A DNA stretch of 64,000 nt from Thermoplasmata archaeon (GCA_021828195.1 JAKASQ010000001.1:419202-483201); one strand, 5' to 3'; numbered from the stretch's first letter, positions 1 through 8,515 are shown. Numbers and translations: made by a program. Notes: generated from the letters alone by a model not told the origin.

Positions 1-1
1 C

Positions 2-514
2 GGAGGCGGGACCTCGCCCTTGGCGGGCCGGCTGTCGGAGCATGGTTTCCACCAGATCACGGTCGTCGACATCGCCGACGCGGCGGTCCAACTGGGTCCC
101 AAGCGGTTGGGGACCGGCCAACTGAACGTGCGTTGGATCCGCGCCGACGTCACGCGGGTGGACCGGCTGGCTCGGTTTGACGTCTGGCACGACCGGGAGT
201 TCTTCCACTTCCTCACCAACGCCACGGGTCGAAGCGCCTACGTGCGGCCGGCCCGCCGGAGCGTGCCCGTGGGGGGGGCACGTCATCCTCGCCACCTTTG
301 CTCTGGATGGGCCGGAGACCTGCAGCGGCCTCGACGTCGTTCGGTACGATGGGAGGAAGCTCGAGTCGGAGTTCGCGAGAGGCTTCCGCCTCCTTCGCGA
401 GCGTCGGGAGATCCATCGGACCCCGTGGGGGGCCCGCCAGCCGTTCACGTACGTCGTGTTCCGACGGATTCGAACGGCCGAAGCCGGCGCCCGGGCCCGG
501 AGTCGATCGCCTAG
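2..514 (+). pseudogene. class I SAM-dependent methyltransferase, 5' partial, frameshifted
   Basis: The window opens inside the gene: frame 2 from base 2 reads the glycine-rich SAM-binding motif (GGGTSPLAGRLSEHG) and then an acidic strand end (VVDIADAA) and the HDREFFHFLT segment. At about base 271 the sequence has a run of eight G. After it the family's conserved GGHVILATF...CSGLDVVRYD...HRTPWG...FTYVVFRR continues in another frame (the 177..746 ORF). Removing one G gives VPVGGHVILATF and restores a single reading frame. The frame-2 stop is at 514; the downstream frame stays open to 746, running over the convergent gene, so the true 3' end is uncertain. This may be a real pseudogene or a homopolymer error in the assembly. 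The substrate cannot be told from sequence. Confidence 0.7.
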
Positions 515-927
515 AGCGCGCCCCAGGTCGCATTCACCCAGATCGTCATCACACCGGACCCCGCCGCTGCGAACCCCGCGCCGCACTGGTACGTCCCACC
601 CCACGACCAGAACGAGTAGGAGTCGGTCCCGTCCATCATCGAGTGGTCGAACATCATCCCGCCGGGCCCTTCCATCCAATAGTGCATCGATCGCATCCCC
701 GCTCCTGGGGAGAAGTGAACCGTCACCCATCCCACCTCGGGGATAGATAGGGCGGTCGTTGCGCCCGCCTGCGACGAGACGGTAATCTGTTTCGATGTCG
801 AGTTGTACGGCACGATCATCAGCGCGAGAAACGCGCCGGCGATGATCACCACCGTCACGACCACGACGATAGCTCGCCGCTGTCGGCTGGAAGCCGGTCC
901 CCTCCCGGACTCAGAGGATCGCACCAT
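511..927 (-). CDS. membrane-anchored Met/His-rich protein next to a copper ATPase
   Basis: The protein has 138 residues. It has a basic N-terminus, one hydrophobic segment at about residues 19-41 acting as signal anchor, and an outside domain with sequons (NST, NAT). Residues 78-98 (MRSMHYWMEGPGGMMFDHSMM) hold seven Met and two His and look like a copper(I)-type thioether/imidazole site; there is one Cys (C115). It lies 81 bp downstream of the copA-like gene on the same strand but has its own box, CTTCTAAT (951-958 on the plus strand), 27 bases before the ATG, which suggests leaderless transcription. I do not recognise a family. A copper-binding or periplasm-side chaperone role is inferred from composition and neighbours only. 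Confidence 0.7.
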   Translation of the reverse strand: MVRSSESGRGPASSRQRRAIVVVVTVVIIAGAFLALMIVPYNSTSKQITVSSQAGATTALSIPEVGWVTVHFSPGAGMRSMHYWMEGPGGMMFDHSMMDGTDSYSFWSWGGTYQCGAGFAAAGSGVMTIWVNATWGAL

Positions 928-950
928 GCCGTCCTGGACGGCGGGAGGAG

Positions 951-958
951 ATTAGAAG
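951..958 (-). promoter_or_regulatory. TATA-like box of the Met-rich protein gene
   Basis: CTTCTAAT on the minus strand is centred 27 bases before the ATG at 927, the spacing of archaeal leaderless promoters. It is an A/T island in otherwise GC-rich sequence. Confidence 0.45.
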
Positions 959-1008
959 CGCCCGTCAATCGCGCTTGACCCGGAAGCCCGACCGGCCCAT
1001 CCCACGGA

Positions 1009-3081
1009 TCAATGGGCCAAAGAGACGAATCGAAGGGAAAGTGAGTTCAGTACGACCGAGGTGGACGAGAGACCCATGGCGAGAGCCCCCGTGATGGGCA
1101 GTATGTTGTAGATGCCGAGTCCGAAGACGGGGACCAGGGCACCGGCGGCGACCGGGAGCAGGACGGCGTTGTACCCAAGCGCCCACGTCAGGTTGCCCTT
1201 GACCTTCCCCACGGTCCGGCGTCCGGTGCGTAGCGCGAGGGCCACTCCTCGGAAGTCCGAGCGCACGAGGATCACCCCACCGGCTTCCTTTGCGACGTCG
1301 GTGCCGGCGCCGATCGCGATGCCGAGGTCCGCGGCAGCGAGCGCCGGTGCGTCATTGATGCCGTCGCCGACGTACGCGACGTGCTTCCCCTGGGCTTGGT
1401 AGTCCTTGATGATCGCCAACTTCTCCTGGGGACTCACGTTGGCGTGCACCTCGGCGATCCCCACCTGCTCCGCCACGCGACGCGCGGCGGCCTCGTGATC
1501 GCCCGTCACCATGATCGCGGCGATACCGTCCTGAGAGAGGGCCGCGATCGCCTCTCGGACGCCGGGAGCGACCTCGTCGGAGAAGCCGAGGATTCCCAGG
1601 GGGCGTCCCTCTTCGAGGACGACGGACCACGTCTTCCCTTCCGACTCGAGTCTGCGGGATTCCGCGACCAACGGGCCGAGTTCCAAGCGATCCGTCCGGG
1701 CAGCGGCTCCCCGAAGGATCGACACCGTCCTTCCGTCTGTTTCGCCGCGGATCCCTCGTCCGGGTTCGGCGGTGAGCGAGCGAACCGCGGAGATGGTCGA
1801 GCCGCGCCGAGCCGCGGCGTCGCGGACCGCCTTGGCCAGCGGGTGCTCGGAGCCCTGCTCCAGGCCCGCCGCGACGCTGAGGAGGTGGGTCGGATCGACT
1901 CCCGGCATGGCCAGGACGTCGGTCATGGACGGTTCGCCGCGGGTCAGGGTCCCCGTCTTGTCCGTAAGGACTACGTCCGCTTGGCTCGCGCGCTCCAGGG
2001 AATCGCGTCCCTTGAAGAGGATCCCTTCCTCGGCAGCCCTTCCGGTTCCCACGACGATCGCGGCGGGGGTCGCGATGCCGAAGGCGCAGGGGCAGGCGGT
2101 GATGACCACCGACACCAGAACGAGCAGGGAGATCGTGAGACCCACGCCCGCGAGGGCCCAGGCGAAGGACGCCAGGACCGCCAGGACCAGCACGACGGGC
2201 ACGAACGTGGCGGCGATCCGGTCGGCCAGCTTCTGCAGGGGCACTCGGCTCGTTTCGGCCTCGGCCACGAGCTGGCCGATCTGGGCCAGCAGGGTGTCCT
2301 CTCCGACCTTCGTCGCCTCTACCGTGAGGAGTCCTTCCCCGTTGATGGACCCGGCGATGATCGGATCGCCGGGGCTCTTCTCTACCGGCAGGCTCTCCCC
2401 GGTGAGGATCGCTTCGTCGATGGCCGATTGGCCCTGGAGGATCACGCCGTCGGTCGGGATACGCGCCCCTGGGCGAACGCGGAAGAGGTCTCGGGCCTGG
2501 ATCTCCGAGACCGGGATCTCCACCTCGCTTCCGTCCCGCAGAACCCTCGCCGTGCTCGGGAGCAGCTCCTGGAGCTTGCGCAGCGAGCCGCGGGCCTTTT
2601 CGCGGGTGAGATGTTCGAGGTAGTGTCCCGTCAGGATGAGGGTGACGATCAGGGCCGACGCGTCAAAGTAGTAGTTGTGAGGCAGCCCCGCCGGCACGAC
2701 CACCACCGCGGCGCTGTACGCGAAGGCGACGGTGGTTCCGATCGCGATGAGTATGTCCATGTTCCAGACGCGGTTATGGACCGCATCGTAGGTCCCGCGA
2801 TAGAAATCGAGGCCGGGGTAGAACTGGACGACCCCCGCGAGCGCGAGCGCGACCCAGGGCCATCCCGGCGGGGAGTACACGTAGGAAAGGACGAGAATCA
2901 CCGCGGAGAGGGGCCAGGCAATCGCGAGTCGGAGCTGGAGCTGGGCAAGTTGATGCTCCGGGGCCGAGAACTCCTTTAGGCACGTCGTGGAGCAGAAGTA
3001 GTAGGTTCGACTCTCGCGCCGGAGGGTCAGCTCGGCGCTCTTCTCGTCGACGAACATCCCGCAGATCGGGTCGGTCGCCAT
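1009..3081 (-). CDS. copA: P1B-1 type copper-translocating ATPase with N-terminal YHS domain
   Basis: The protein has 690 residues and pumps Cu(I), by family knowledge outward, across the cytoplasmic membrane. An N-terminal YHS/TRASH-like metal domain (DPICGM...YYFCSTTC, residues 4-36) replaces the usual CxxC HMA domain. Actuator TGES is at 227-230, the transmembrane metal site CPC at 330-332, the phosphorylation site DKTGT at 374-378, then the SEHPLAKA nucleotide motif and the GDGINDAPAL hinge. Late membrane segments carry YN (LGYNAVLL) and MxxSS (MGLSS), the residues that define the Cu(I) subgroup P1B-1. The gene starts 42 bp after the stop of the 46-aa YHS gene on the same strand, so both probably share the promoter at 3287. 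All catalytic motifs are intact. Confidence 0.93.
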   Translation of the reverse strand: MATDPICGMFVDEKSAELTLRRESRTYYFCSTTCLKEFSAPEHQLAQLQLRLAIAWPLSAVILVLSYVYSPPGWPWVALALAGVVQFYPGLDFYRGTYDAVHNRVWNMDILIAIGTTVAFAYSAAVVVVPAGLPHNYYFDASALIVTLILTGHYLEHLTREKARGSLRKLQELLPSTARVLRDGSEVEIPVSEIQARDLFRVRPGARIPTDGVILQGQSAIDEAILTGESLPVEKSPGDPIIAGSINGEGLLTVEATKVGEDTLLAQIGQLVAEAETSRVPLQKLADRIAATFVPVVLVLAVLASFAWALAGVGLTISLLVLVSVVITACPCAFGIATPAAIVVGTGRAAEEGILFKGRDSLERASQADVVLTDKTGTLTRGEPSMTDVLAMPGVDPTHLLSVAAGLEQGSEHPLAKAVRDAAARRGSTISAVRSLTAEPGRGIRGETDGRTVSILRGAAARTDRLELGPLVAESRRLESEGKTWSVVLEEGRPLGILGFSDEVAPGVREAIAALSQDGIAAIMVTGDHEAAARRVAEQVGIAEVHANVSPQEKLAIIKDYQAQGKHVAYVGDGINDAPALAAADLGIAIGAGTDVAKEAGGVILVRSDFRGVALALRTGRRTVGKVKGNLTWALGYNAVLLPVAAGALVPVFGLGIYNILPITGALAMGLSSTSVVLNSLSLRFVSLAH

Positions 3082-3123
3082 CGAGCGCGCGCCCTCCGAG
3101 CGGTTCGACTACGCGCCCCGAGC

Positions 3124-3264
3124 CTACGCGCTGGGGTGGGTGCGCTCGTACGTCTTGCGGCAGCCCTCGCTGCAGAAGTAGATCGTCTCGCCGCCGTACG
3201 TCCCCTTCGCCGGGGCGCGGGCCGGGTCGACCATCATTCCGCAGACCGGGTCACGGAACTGCAT
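3124..3264 (-). CDS. 46-aa stand-alone YHS domain protein
   Basis: This ORF is too short for the ORF track. Reading minus from ATG at 3264 gives MQFRDPVCGMMVDPARAPAK... and ends ...RTHPSA before TAG at 3124. It keeps the YHS features DPVCGM(M)V and YFCSEGCRKTY, three Cys that can form a small metal site, closely resembling the first 36 residues of the neighbouring CopA. It is the first gene of a copA operon (42 bp gap) and has a TATATG box 26 bases before the start. Free-standing YHS proteins next to copper ATPases are likely metallochaperones or metal sensors; that role is inference. Confidence 0.8.
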   Translation of the reverse strand: MQFRDPVCGMMVDPARAPAKGTYGGETIYFCSEGCRKTYERTHPSA

Positions 3265-3286
3265 GTCGGACGTGAGCCCGAGCGAG

Positions 3287-3293
3287 CATATAG
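3287..3293 (-). promoter_or_regulatory. TATA-like box of the YHS-copA operon
   Basis: CTATATG on the minus strand is centred 26 bases upstream of the YHS ATG, consistent with a leaderless transcript covering YHS and copA. Confidence 0.5.
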
Positions 3294-3383
3294 GGCCCGC
3301 CTAACGCGTCTCCGTCCGCGCGACCGAGGGGGACGGTGGGGGGTGTAGAAAGGAATATCCCCGCCCCGCTCGATGGCGGCACG

Positions 3384-3710
3384 ATGGTCGCACGGACGAC
3401 ACCGGAAGAGGTCGCCCGCCGGCTCTCGGAAGAACCAGAGAGTTTGCTGCTCTTGGATGTCCGCGAGGACGAGGAGCGGGTTACCGCAGCGATCCAACCT
3501 TCGATCCACATCCCGATGTACGAGGTTCCCGAAAGGCTCGCTGAGATTCCACGGGACCGAGAAGTGATTGTCTACTGCCACCACGGTTCGCGCTCCGAAG
3601 TGGTCGCCGGTTTCCTCGAGGGCGAGGGGTACGCGCGCGTCACGAATCTCTCCGGGGGCATCGACGCCTGGTCCGCCCAGGTCGATCGCACGGTCCCGCG
3701 GTACGCCTGA
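3384..3710 (+). CDS. rhodanese-like sulfurtransferase, single domain
   Basis: Rhodanese-fold protein of 108 residues from the ATG at 3384; the ORF is open to 3336, but the extra N-terminus does not fit the family. Landmarks: LLLLDVREDEE (residues 21-31), active-site loop CHHGSR (65-70) with catalytic Cys65, and the C-terminal NLSGGIDAW. Single-domain rhodaneses pass sulfane sulfur between thiol carriers in the cytoplasm. It is transcribed divergently from the YHS-copA operon, and about 120 bp separate the two starts. No partner gene shows which sulfur pathway it serves. Confidence 0.88.
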   Translation: MVARTTPEEVARRLSEEPESLLLLDVREDEERVTAAIQPSIHIPMYEVPERLAEIPRDREVIVYCHHGSRSEVVAGFLEGEGYARVTNLSGGIDAWSAQVDRTVPRYA

Positions 3711-4143
3711 CGCACCCTCGGCCGAAGGGCTCACCGCTCGTGAGCGCCCTCCGTGCGCTAGGCATGTCCTCCTAGGGAGGGTTCCTTCCTCCATGTCCGC
3801 CCTCTCGTCCCCGGGAATGGGGAGCGTGGTGATGCCGCCGCCGTCCTCCGAGCGCCTACCGATCAACGCTGCCGGCGAACTCCGCGCAAGCGGCCGTGAA
3901 CTTCTCGCTCGTCCGCCCGACCCTCCTCGCAGATCTCCCGGCATGCCTCTTCTCCGCAAGCTGCTCCAACGTCGCTCCGGCCGCAACGCTCGAGACGCGC
4001 GCTCCCACGCGACAGAAGCTCCGTTCGACTCGAAGGGCGGGTGCCCGGCCGTGCGGCCCGTCGTCGCCTTTGTGACGCTCCGTTAGGACTCAATCGGCCC
4101 CTTGGGGTCCCCGCAGGCTGCGCCCAACCGCGCGGGGGCGCGG
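3711..4143. other. 433-bp stretch with no supported gene
   Basis: ORFs cross it on both strands (3568..4086 plus, 3234..3986 and 3863..4468 minus), but none shows a recognisable domain, and they are Arg/Pro/Ser-rich as GC shadows are. A minus-strand reading about 70 residues long (SSVAAGATLEQLAEKRH...EKFTAACAEFAG) just upstream of 3868 looks slightly protein-like but has no clear start. I call nothing here. Confidence 0.4.
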
Positions 4144-4470
4144 TCAGCGCGCGCTCGCCGCTCCGGAGGAGCCCGAGAACGCCTCGGTGTACGCTCGCAT
4201 CCTCCAATACGTGTTCAGGAACTCCTGCCCTCGAACGGTGACCTGGTAGGCGGTGTGCCCACCGGATTCGTCGGACGAGAGAAGGCCGAGCGCGATGAGC
4301 CGCTCGATCGATCGACGCAGGCGGTCGACGGGCATGCCGGCACCGTAGGAGACCCGGGTGACCCGGGCCCGACCGTGGTGACGTTTGACGACCTCGAGGA
4401 TCGTAGCGTAGAGGTCGGTCTGCTCGCGGCGGCGCGCGGTCCCTGAACCCTCGCGCGGCCGGTCCCACAC
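4144..4470 (-). CDS. ArnR1-like winged-helix transcriptional regulator
   Basis: The track ORF starts at 4584, but that would overlap the upstream gene by about 100 bp with low-complexity residues. A GTG at 4470, preceded by a G-rich ribosome-binding stretch (GAAGGGGGG), gives 108 residues and a 16-bp gap from the upstream stop. The protein carries DLYATILEVVKRHHG..., a helix-turn-helix (MPVDRLRRSIERLIALGLL) and a wing ending in YQVTVRGQEFLNTYW, the pattern of small archaeal wHTH proteins. It is the second gene after the bactofilin-like gene and may regulate it or respond to the same signal. Ligand and target are unknown. Confidence 0.7.
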   Translation of the reverse strand: MWDRPREGSGTARRREQTDLYATILEVVKRHHGRARVTRVSYGAGMPVDRLRRSIERLIALGLLSSDESGGHTAYQVTVRGQEFLNTYWRMRAYTEAFSGSSGAASAR

Positions 4471-4486
4471 GGTTCGAGGCCCCCCT

Positions 4487-5704
4487 TCAGAGAGGGAACG
4501 TGGGGAGATGGTCCACCTTCTGCAAGGACCCACGAACCGACCCGGAGGTCTGCTCCCCGAACGAGCGCGTGTACTGGACCTCATCGGTGGTGGCGCCGCG
4601 CTCGAGGATGACCTCCTCGGCGAAGATCCGGGTCGCGTGGGCGTCCCGACCGAGCTCCACGGTACCGGCGTAGATCTCCTCCGCTTCGGCGTCCGCTTCG
4701 AGGATCACCCGGTCCCCGACGAGCGCTCCGCGGGCCTTGGTCTTGCGGCCTACTCGGATCCGGCGACCCTTGAGGCCCTCGGTCGTGCCGACGGAGCCTC
4801 CGACCTCGACCTCGCCGGAGATGATACCGCGCAACGCGCGCACCGCTCCCCCCACCTCGAGGCGCGCGGCGATGAGGCGTTCTCCGACCTCGAGCATCCC
4901 GCCGACCTCGATGGAGTCCTGGACCTCGAGCGATCGGCGGACATCGAGCTTGCCTCCGACCTCCACCGATTGGCCGGTACCGTTGCCGTGGATCGATCCG
5001 ATCCCACCGATCTCCAGTCGTGCGAAGTGGAGATCCCCGTCGGTTCGGAACACGCCTCCGATGTCGATGTTCCCGCCCTGGGAGGGAGCGCCGAGGCGCG
5101 CCTTCCCGCCCACATCCAGGGAGCCGAAGGTGAGAGCGCCGGCCGCATCGATCGTGCCGCCCACAGCGATCGAGCGGCGGACTTCTCCGCCCCGGAGCGA
5201 GATTCGTCCACCAATGGCGAGTTCGTCGAGCTCGACCGTTGCGAGCTCGGCCATCCCGCCGACGTCGAGCTTCTCCGCCTTGAGGGCCCCCCGGACGACG
5301 ACCCGACCTCCCACGGAGACCCGACGCGCCGTGAGGGTGTCGCCGCAATCGAGCAATCCACCGATCTCGAACCGCTCGCCCGCGGCCGGGCCGCGTATGA
5401 CCAGCTGCTTGTCGACGTCGACGTCCCGCGCCCGGAACGTCCCGTCGACCCGGATCGAGGACCGTTCGCCCTCGAGGTCCTCCGTTACCTCGAGGTTGCC
5501 GTGGATGAGCAGATCCGCGTGGTCGGCTCGGAGCGAGGCGCACTCGACGTTCCCTGCGATCTCGGCGTCGCCGACAAAGCTCGCGCGTCCCAAGACCTTC
5601 AGAAGGCCGTCAACGTCGATGCGTACGTTCTTCTCGACATCCAGATCTCCCTCGACGGTCCCGAGACGGACGCGGGAACCCTTGGGCACGTGCTGGCCGG
5701 CCAT
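4487..5704 (-). CDS. bactofilin-like polymer-forming beta-helix protein
   Basis: The protein has 405 residues, almost entirely short repeats of about 16-20 residues centred on VGG/IGG (for example LEVGGAVRAL, VEVGGKLDVR, IAVGGTIDAA), each predicting one strand-turn rung. This is the signature of a right-handed beta-helix of the bactofilin / polymer-forming cytoskeletal (DUF583-like) type. There is no signal peptide or membrane segment, so it should be cytosolic. Single-domain bactofilins are usually 100-200 residues; this one is two to four times longer. The start at 5704 is supported by a CCTTTAC box 26 bases upstream. It leads an operon with the wHTH gene. A role as scaffold or filament is inferred from fold alone. 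Confidence 0.75.
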   Translation of the reverse strand: MAGQHVPKGSRVRLGTVEGDLDVEKNVRIDVDGLLKVLGRASFVGDAEIAGNVECASLRADHADLLIHGNLEVTEDLEGERSSIRVDGTFRARDVDVDKQLVIRGPAAGERFEIGGLLDCGDTLTARRVSVGGRVVVRGALKAEKLDVGGMAELATVELDELAIGGRISLRGGEVRRSIAVGGTIDAAGALTFGSLDVGGKARLGAPSQGGNIDIGGVFRTDGDLHFARLEIGGIGSIHGNGTGQSVEVGGKLDVRRSLEVQDSIEVGGMLEVGERLIAARLEVGGAVRALRGIISGEVEVGGSVGTTEGLKGRRIRVGRKTKARGALVGDRVILEADAEAEEIYAGTVELGRDAHATRIFAEEVILERGATTDEVQYTRSFGEQTSGSVRGSLQKVDHLPTFPL

Positions 5705-5726
5705 AAGGGGCCGGAGGCAGGGAGTA

Positions 5727-5734
5727 AGTAAAGG
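5727..5734 (-). promoter_or_regulatory. TATA-like box of the bactofilin-like operon
   Basis: CCTTTACT on the minus strand is centred 26 bases before the ATG at 5704 (leaderless spacing). Confidence 0.45.
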
Positions 5735-5806
5735 ACTGCGTCACTCCCGGTGAGTCTCGCGCGGGCTCTCCGGCGAACGGATATGCCCGGAATCGGTCTC
5801 GCCCAC

Positions 5807-6514
5807 ATGACGGATTCCTTGGCCGCGCTCCGGACCGAGGTCGTCGCCTGCCGCCGCTGCCCACGGCTCGTGCGCTACCGCGAGGAGGTGGCCGCCGTCC
5901 GCAAGCGGGAGTACCGAGAAGAGGAGTACTGGGGGAAACCCGTCCCGGGCTTCGGCGACCCGAACGCTCGGCTGATCGCGGTCGGGCTCGCCCCCGCCGC
6001 GCACGGCTCGAACCGGACGGGCCGCATGTTCACGGGGGACCGCTCGGCCGCCTTCCTCGTCCGGGCGTTCCATGCGGCAGGGTTCGCGAACCAACCGACC
6101 TCGACCCGACGCTCCGACGGCCTGCGCTACACCGATCTCTATCTCACGGCCGCCGTTCGGTGCGTCCCACCGGGCAACCGCCCTTCCCTCGAGGAGAGTT
6201 CTCGGTGCCGGCCGTATCTCGATCGCGAGCTCCGCCTCCTTTCCAACGCCCGAGCCATCCTCGCGCTCGGCTCGATCGCGTGGGACGCGATCCGGGGGGC
6301 GGTCCCCGAGGTGTATGGCGTCGGCCCGATCCGAACGCCGTTCTCGCACGGGGCGGTCGCGACGATCGGACCCGGCCGACCGTTGCTGTGGGCGTCGTAC
6401 CATCCGAGCCCGCAGAACACCAACACCGGGAAGTTGACCTTCCCCATGCTCGTCGGGCTCCTGACGCGGATCCGCGAGAGTTGGACGCCGGCTCCTTCAC
6501 GCCGCCAAAGTTAA
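5807..6514 (+). CDS. uracil-DNA glycosylase, family 5 (UDGb)
   Basis: The protein has 235 residues from ATG 5807; in-frame starts at 5750 and 5783 would only add a non-conserved tail. It removes uracil and other deaminated bases from DNA at the start of base-excision repair. It has an Fe-S cluster set (C15 and C18 in ACRRCPRL, then RCVPPG and SSRCRPY), motif 1 GLAPAAHGSNRTGRMFTG at about 60-77, and motif 2 HPSPQNTNTGKLT near the C-terminus. Motif 1 has no polar Asp/Asn in the AAHG position, which is typical of family 5 and separates it from family 4. It stands alone between two unrelated genes on the same strand. Confidence 0.88.
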   Translation: MTDSLAALRTEVVACRRCPRLVRYREEVAAVRKREYREEEYWGKPVPGFGDPNARLIAVGLAPAAHGSNRTGRMFTGDRSAAFLVRAFHAAGFANQPTSTRRSDGLRYTDLYLTAAVRCVPPGNRPSLEESSRCRPYLDRELRLLSNARAILALGSIAWDAIRGAVPEVYGVGPIRTPFSHGAVATIGPGRPLLWASYHPSPQNTNTGKLTFPMLVGLLTRIRESWTPAPSRRQS

Positions 6515-6515
6515 T
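6508..6515 (+). promoter_or_regulatory. TATA-like box of tgtA
   Basis: AAGTTAAT is centred 28 bases before the tgtA ATG, overlapping the 3' end of the UDG gene. Confidence 0.45.
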
Positions 6516-6539
6516 CGGCCGCCCGCGTCGCATGCACCG

Positions 6540-8474
6540 ATGGTGGAGTTCGAGCTGCTCGACCGGGACGGGCTCGCGCGCATCGGTCGGTTCGACACTC
6601 CCCACGGGCGTATCGAAACCCCCGCGCTCCTTCCCGTCGTCCACCCGGACCCGACCCGTCAGCCGGTTTCGACCTCGGAGATCCGCCGACGCTTCGGGTT
6701 GGGGACGGTGATCACCTCTTCGTACATCACCTGGCGAACCCCGGCGCTGCGGGGCGCGGCCGAGCGCAGCGGGATCCACGGTCTCCTCGATTTCGACGGG
6801 CCCGTGATGACCGACTCCGGCGCCTTTCAGCAGCATGCCTACGGGCACGTCGAGGTGGGCCCGGAAGAGATCCTCGAGTTCCAGAACCGCATCGGCAGCG
6901 ACATCGCGACCGTGCTCGATGTCTTCGTCGAACCGGGCGTCGACCACGCGGAGGCGGAAGCGGGGGTCGGGACGACGATCGAGCGAGCGCGCGCCGCCCG
7001 ACGCGCACGGCCGGGGCTGCTCGCGGTGCCGGTCCAAGGCGGAGCCTTCGACGACCTGCGGGCTCGCTCCGCACGCGAAGCGAGCGCCCTCGGCGATGTG
7101 CTGGCGATCGGGGGCGTCGTCCCACTCTTCGAACAGTACCGCTTCGCGGAGCTCGCGCGTACGATCGCGTCGACGCGTCCGCACCTCTCCCCCGGCCGGG
7201 TCGTCCACCTCTTCGGAACCGGCCATCCTATGACGTTCGCTTTCGCCGCGCTGTTCGGGGTGGACCTGTTCGACTCGTCGGCGTATCACAAGTTCGCCCG
7301 GCGGGGCCGGTTGCTCTTCCCCGAAGGCAGCATCGCGATCGACGAGCTGCGGGAGCGGACCTGCCGCTGCGCGCTCTGCGAGGAGATCCCGCTGCCCGCG
7401 GTCGCGAAACTGGAGCCCGCCGAGCGAGAGCGGCGGATCGCGGAGCACAACCTGCTCACCTCCGCCGCCGAGATGGGCGTGGTCCGCCAGGCGATCCGGG
7501 ACGGAACGTTATGGGAGCTCGTCGAACGACGAGCGACCGCGCACCCGGCGCTCCGGGCCGGGCTCTCCGCTGCACGGGGACGGGGAGAAGTGTTCTTTCC
7601 CACCGAGCCGGCGAGCCGTCGGGCCTTTCGCGAGACCGGCCCGTCCAGCTACGATCGCCCCGCGGTACGGTTGTTCCGCGAGCGCCTGGCACGATACACC
7701 CGCGGCCTCCCGCCGGCCCGAACCCTTCCTCGGATCGCACTCTCCCCCGACTACCTCTCCCGCGTGCCCCTCGCGACCCGGACGGGAGAGCCCCTTCGAT
7801 GGGAGTCCGAGACCTCGTTCGGGAGGGTGCCGGTCGAGCTGCTCGAGCTGTACCCGATCGGACCCTGTCTCTCCTCCGCCGAGTTCGAGTCCATGGGCCG
7901 CCGAACCCCGAGCGACCTGACTGCAGTGTTGCGCGCCACCGGGTCGGAGGAGTTCGATCTCGAGCGGGACTGGACCGAAGAGTGGACGGACCTCGAGGTC
8001 CGGTCCCGATTGCTCTGGCAGTACGGCTCGCCCTCCGCGGAGGCGCTCGCTCGGCACCTGCTCCGGGGCCAACGCTCGCGGCGCACCGGTCGCCTCCGGG
8101 GGATCTTGGCCGGGGATATCCCGGTCTTCCAGATCGGCAACGACGGGCTTCCCCGCCCGTCCTTCCGTGGTGCCGAGATGCTCCGGGCCGCGCTCCCTCC
8201 TCCTCGGGCGCGGGTGATCGTCCATGCGGACGCGATCGGCTTCGTGCGCGAGGGTCGAAGCCTGTTCTCGCGTTTCGCGCTCGGCGCCGATGCCGATCTG
8301 CGGATCGGCGAGACCGGGATCCTGGTGGATGCCCAGGACGCGCTGCTCGCCGTGGGCCGGCTCCTGCTCGCTCCCCACGAGATGAGCTGCCTGCGCCGGG
8401 GCGTCGCGGTACGGGTCACGGCACACGCGAAGCGTCCGCACGAACCCGAAGAGGCCGACCCCGACGAGGCTTAA
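6540..8474 (+). CDS. tgtA: archaeosine tRNA-guanine transglycosylase (ArcTGT) with PUA domain
   Basis: The enzyme has 644 residues and swaps guanine for preQ0 at position 15 of archaeal tRNAs, the first step to archaeosine. The N-terminal TIM-barrel catalytic domain holds MTDSGAFQ with the Asp at 92, GGVVPLFEQYR, and the zinc site CRCALC...EHN (about 280-312). The middle region is the archaeal C1/C2 part, and a PUA RNA-binding domain spans about 565-640 (RVIVHADAIGFVREGRSLFSRF...). Full length for the archaeal family. The start has a leaderless-type box at 6508. No archaeosine synthase gene is adjacent in this window. Confidence 0.93.
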   Translation: MVEFELLDRDGLARIGRFDTPHGRIETPALLPVVHPDPTRQPVSTSEIRRRFGLGTVITSSYITWRTPALRGAAERSGIHGLLDFDGPVMTDSGAFQQHAYGHVEVGPEEILEFQNRIGSDIATVLDVFVEPGVDHAEAEAGVGTTIERARAARRARPGLLAVPVQGGAFDDLRARSAREASALGDVLAIGGVVPLFEQYRFAELARTIASTRPHLSPGRVVHLFGTGHPMTFAFAALFGVDLFDSSAYHKFARRGRLLFPEGSIAIDELRERTCRCALCEEIPLPAVAKLEPAERERRIAEHNLLTSAAEMGVVRQAIRDGTLWELVERRATAHPALRAGLSAARGRGEVFFPTEPASRRAFRETGPSSYDRPAVRLFRERLARYTRGLPPARTLPRIALSPDYLSRVPLATRTGEPLRWESETSFGRVPVELLELYPIGPCLSSAEFESMGRRTPSDLTAVLRATGSEEFDLERDWTEEWTDLEVRSRLLWQYGSPSAEALARHLLRGQRSRRTGRLRGILAGDIPVFQIGNDGLPRPSFRGAEMLRAALPPPRARVIVHADAIGFVREGRSLFSRFALGADADLRIGETGILVDAQDALLAVGRLLLAPHEMSCLRRGVAVRVTAHAKRPHEPEEADPDEA

Positions 8475-8515
8475 GGGTCGCAATCCCATTGGAGTTCGGC
8501 CCCCAGAGGCACGAG

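Noticed and set aside
1381-2979. 532-aa plus-strand ORF
   Set aside because: Complete antisense of copA, charged low-complexity sequence.
3863-4468. 201-aa minus-strand ORF upstream of the rhodanese
   Set aside because: No domain, no clear start, and Arg/Pro composition typical of shadows.
4508-5731. 407-aa plus-strand ORF (and 320-, 338- and 203-aa companions)
   Set aside because: Shadows of the bactofilin-like gene; their repeats only mirror the repeats of the real gene.
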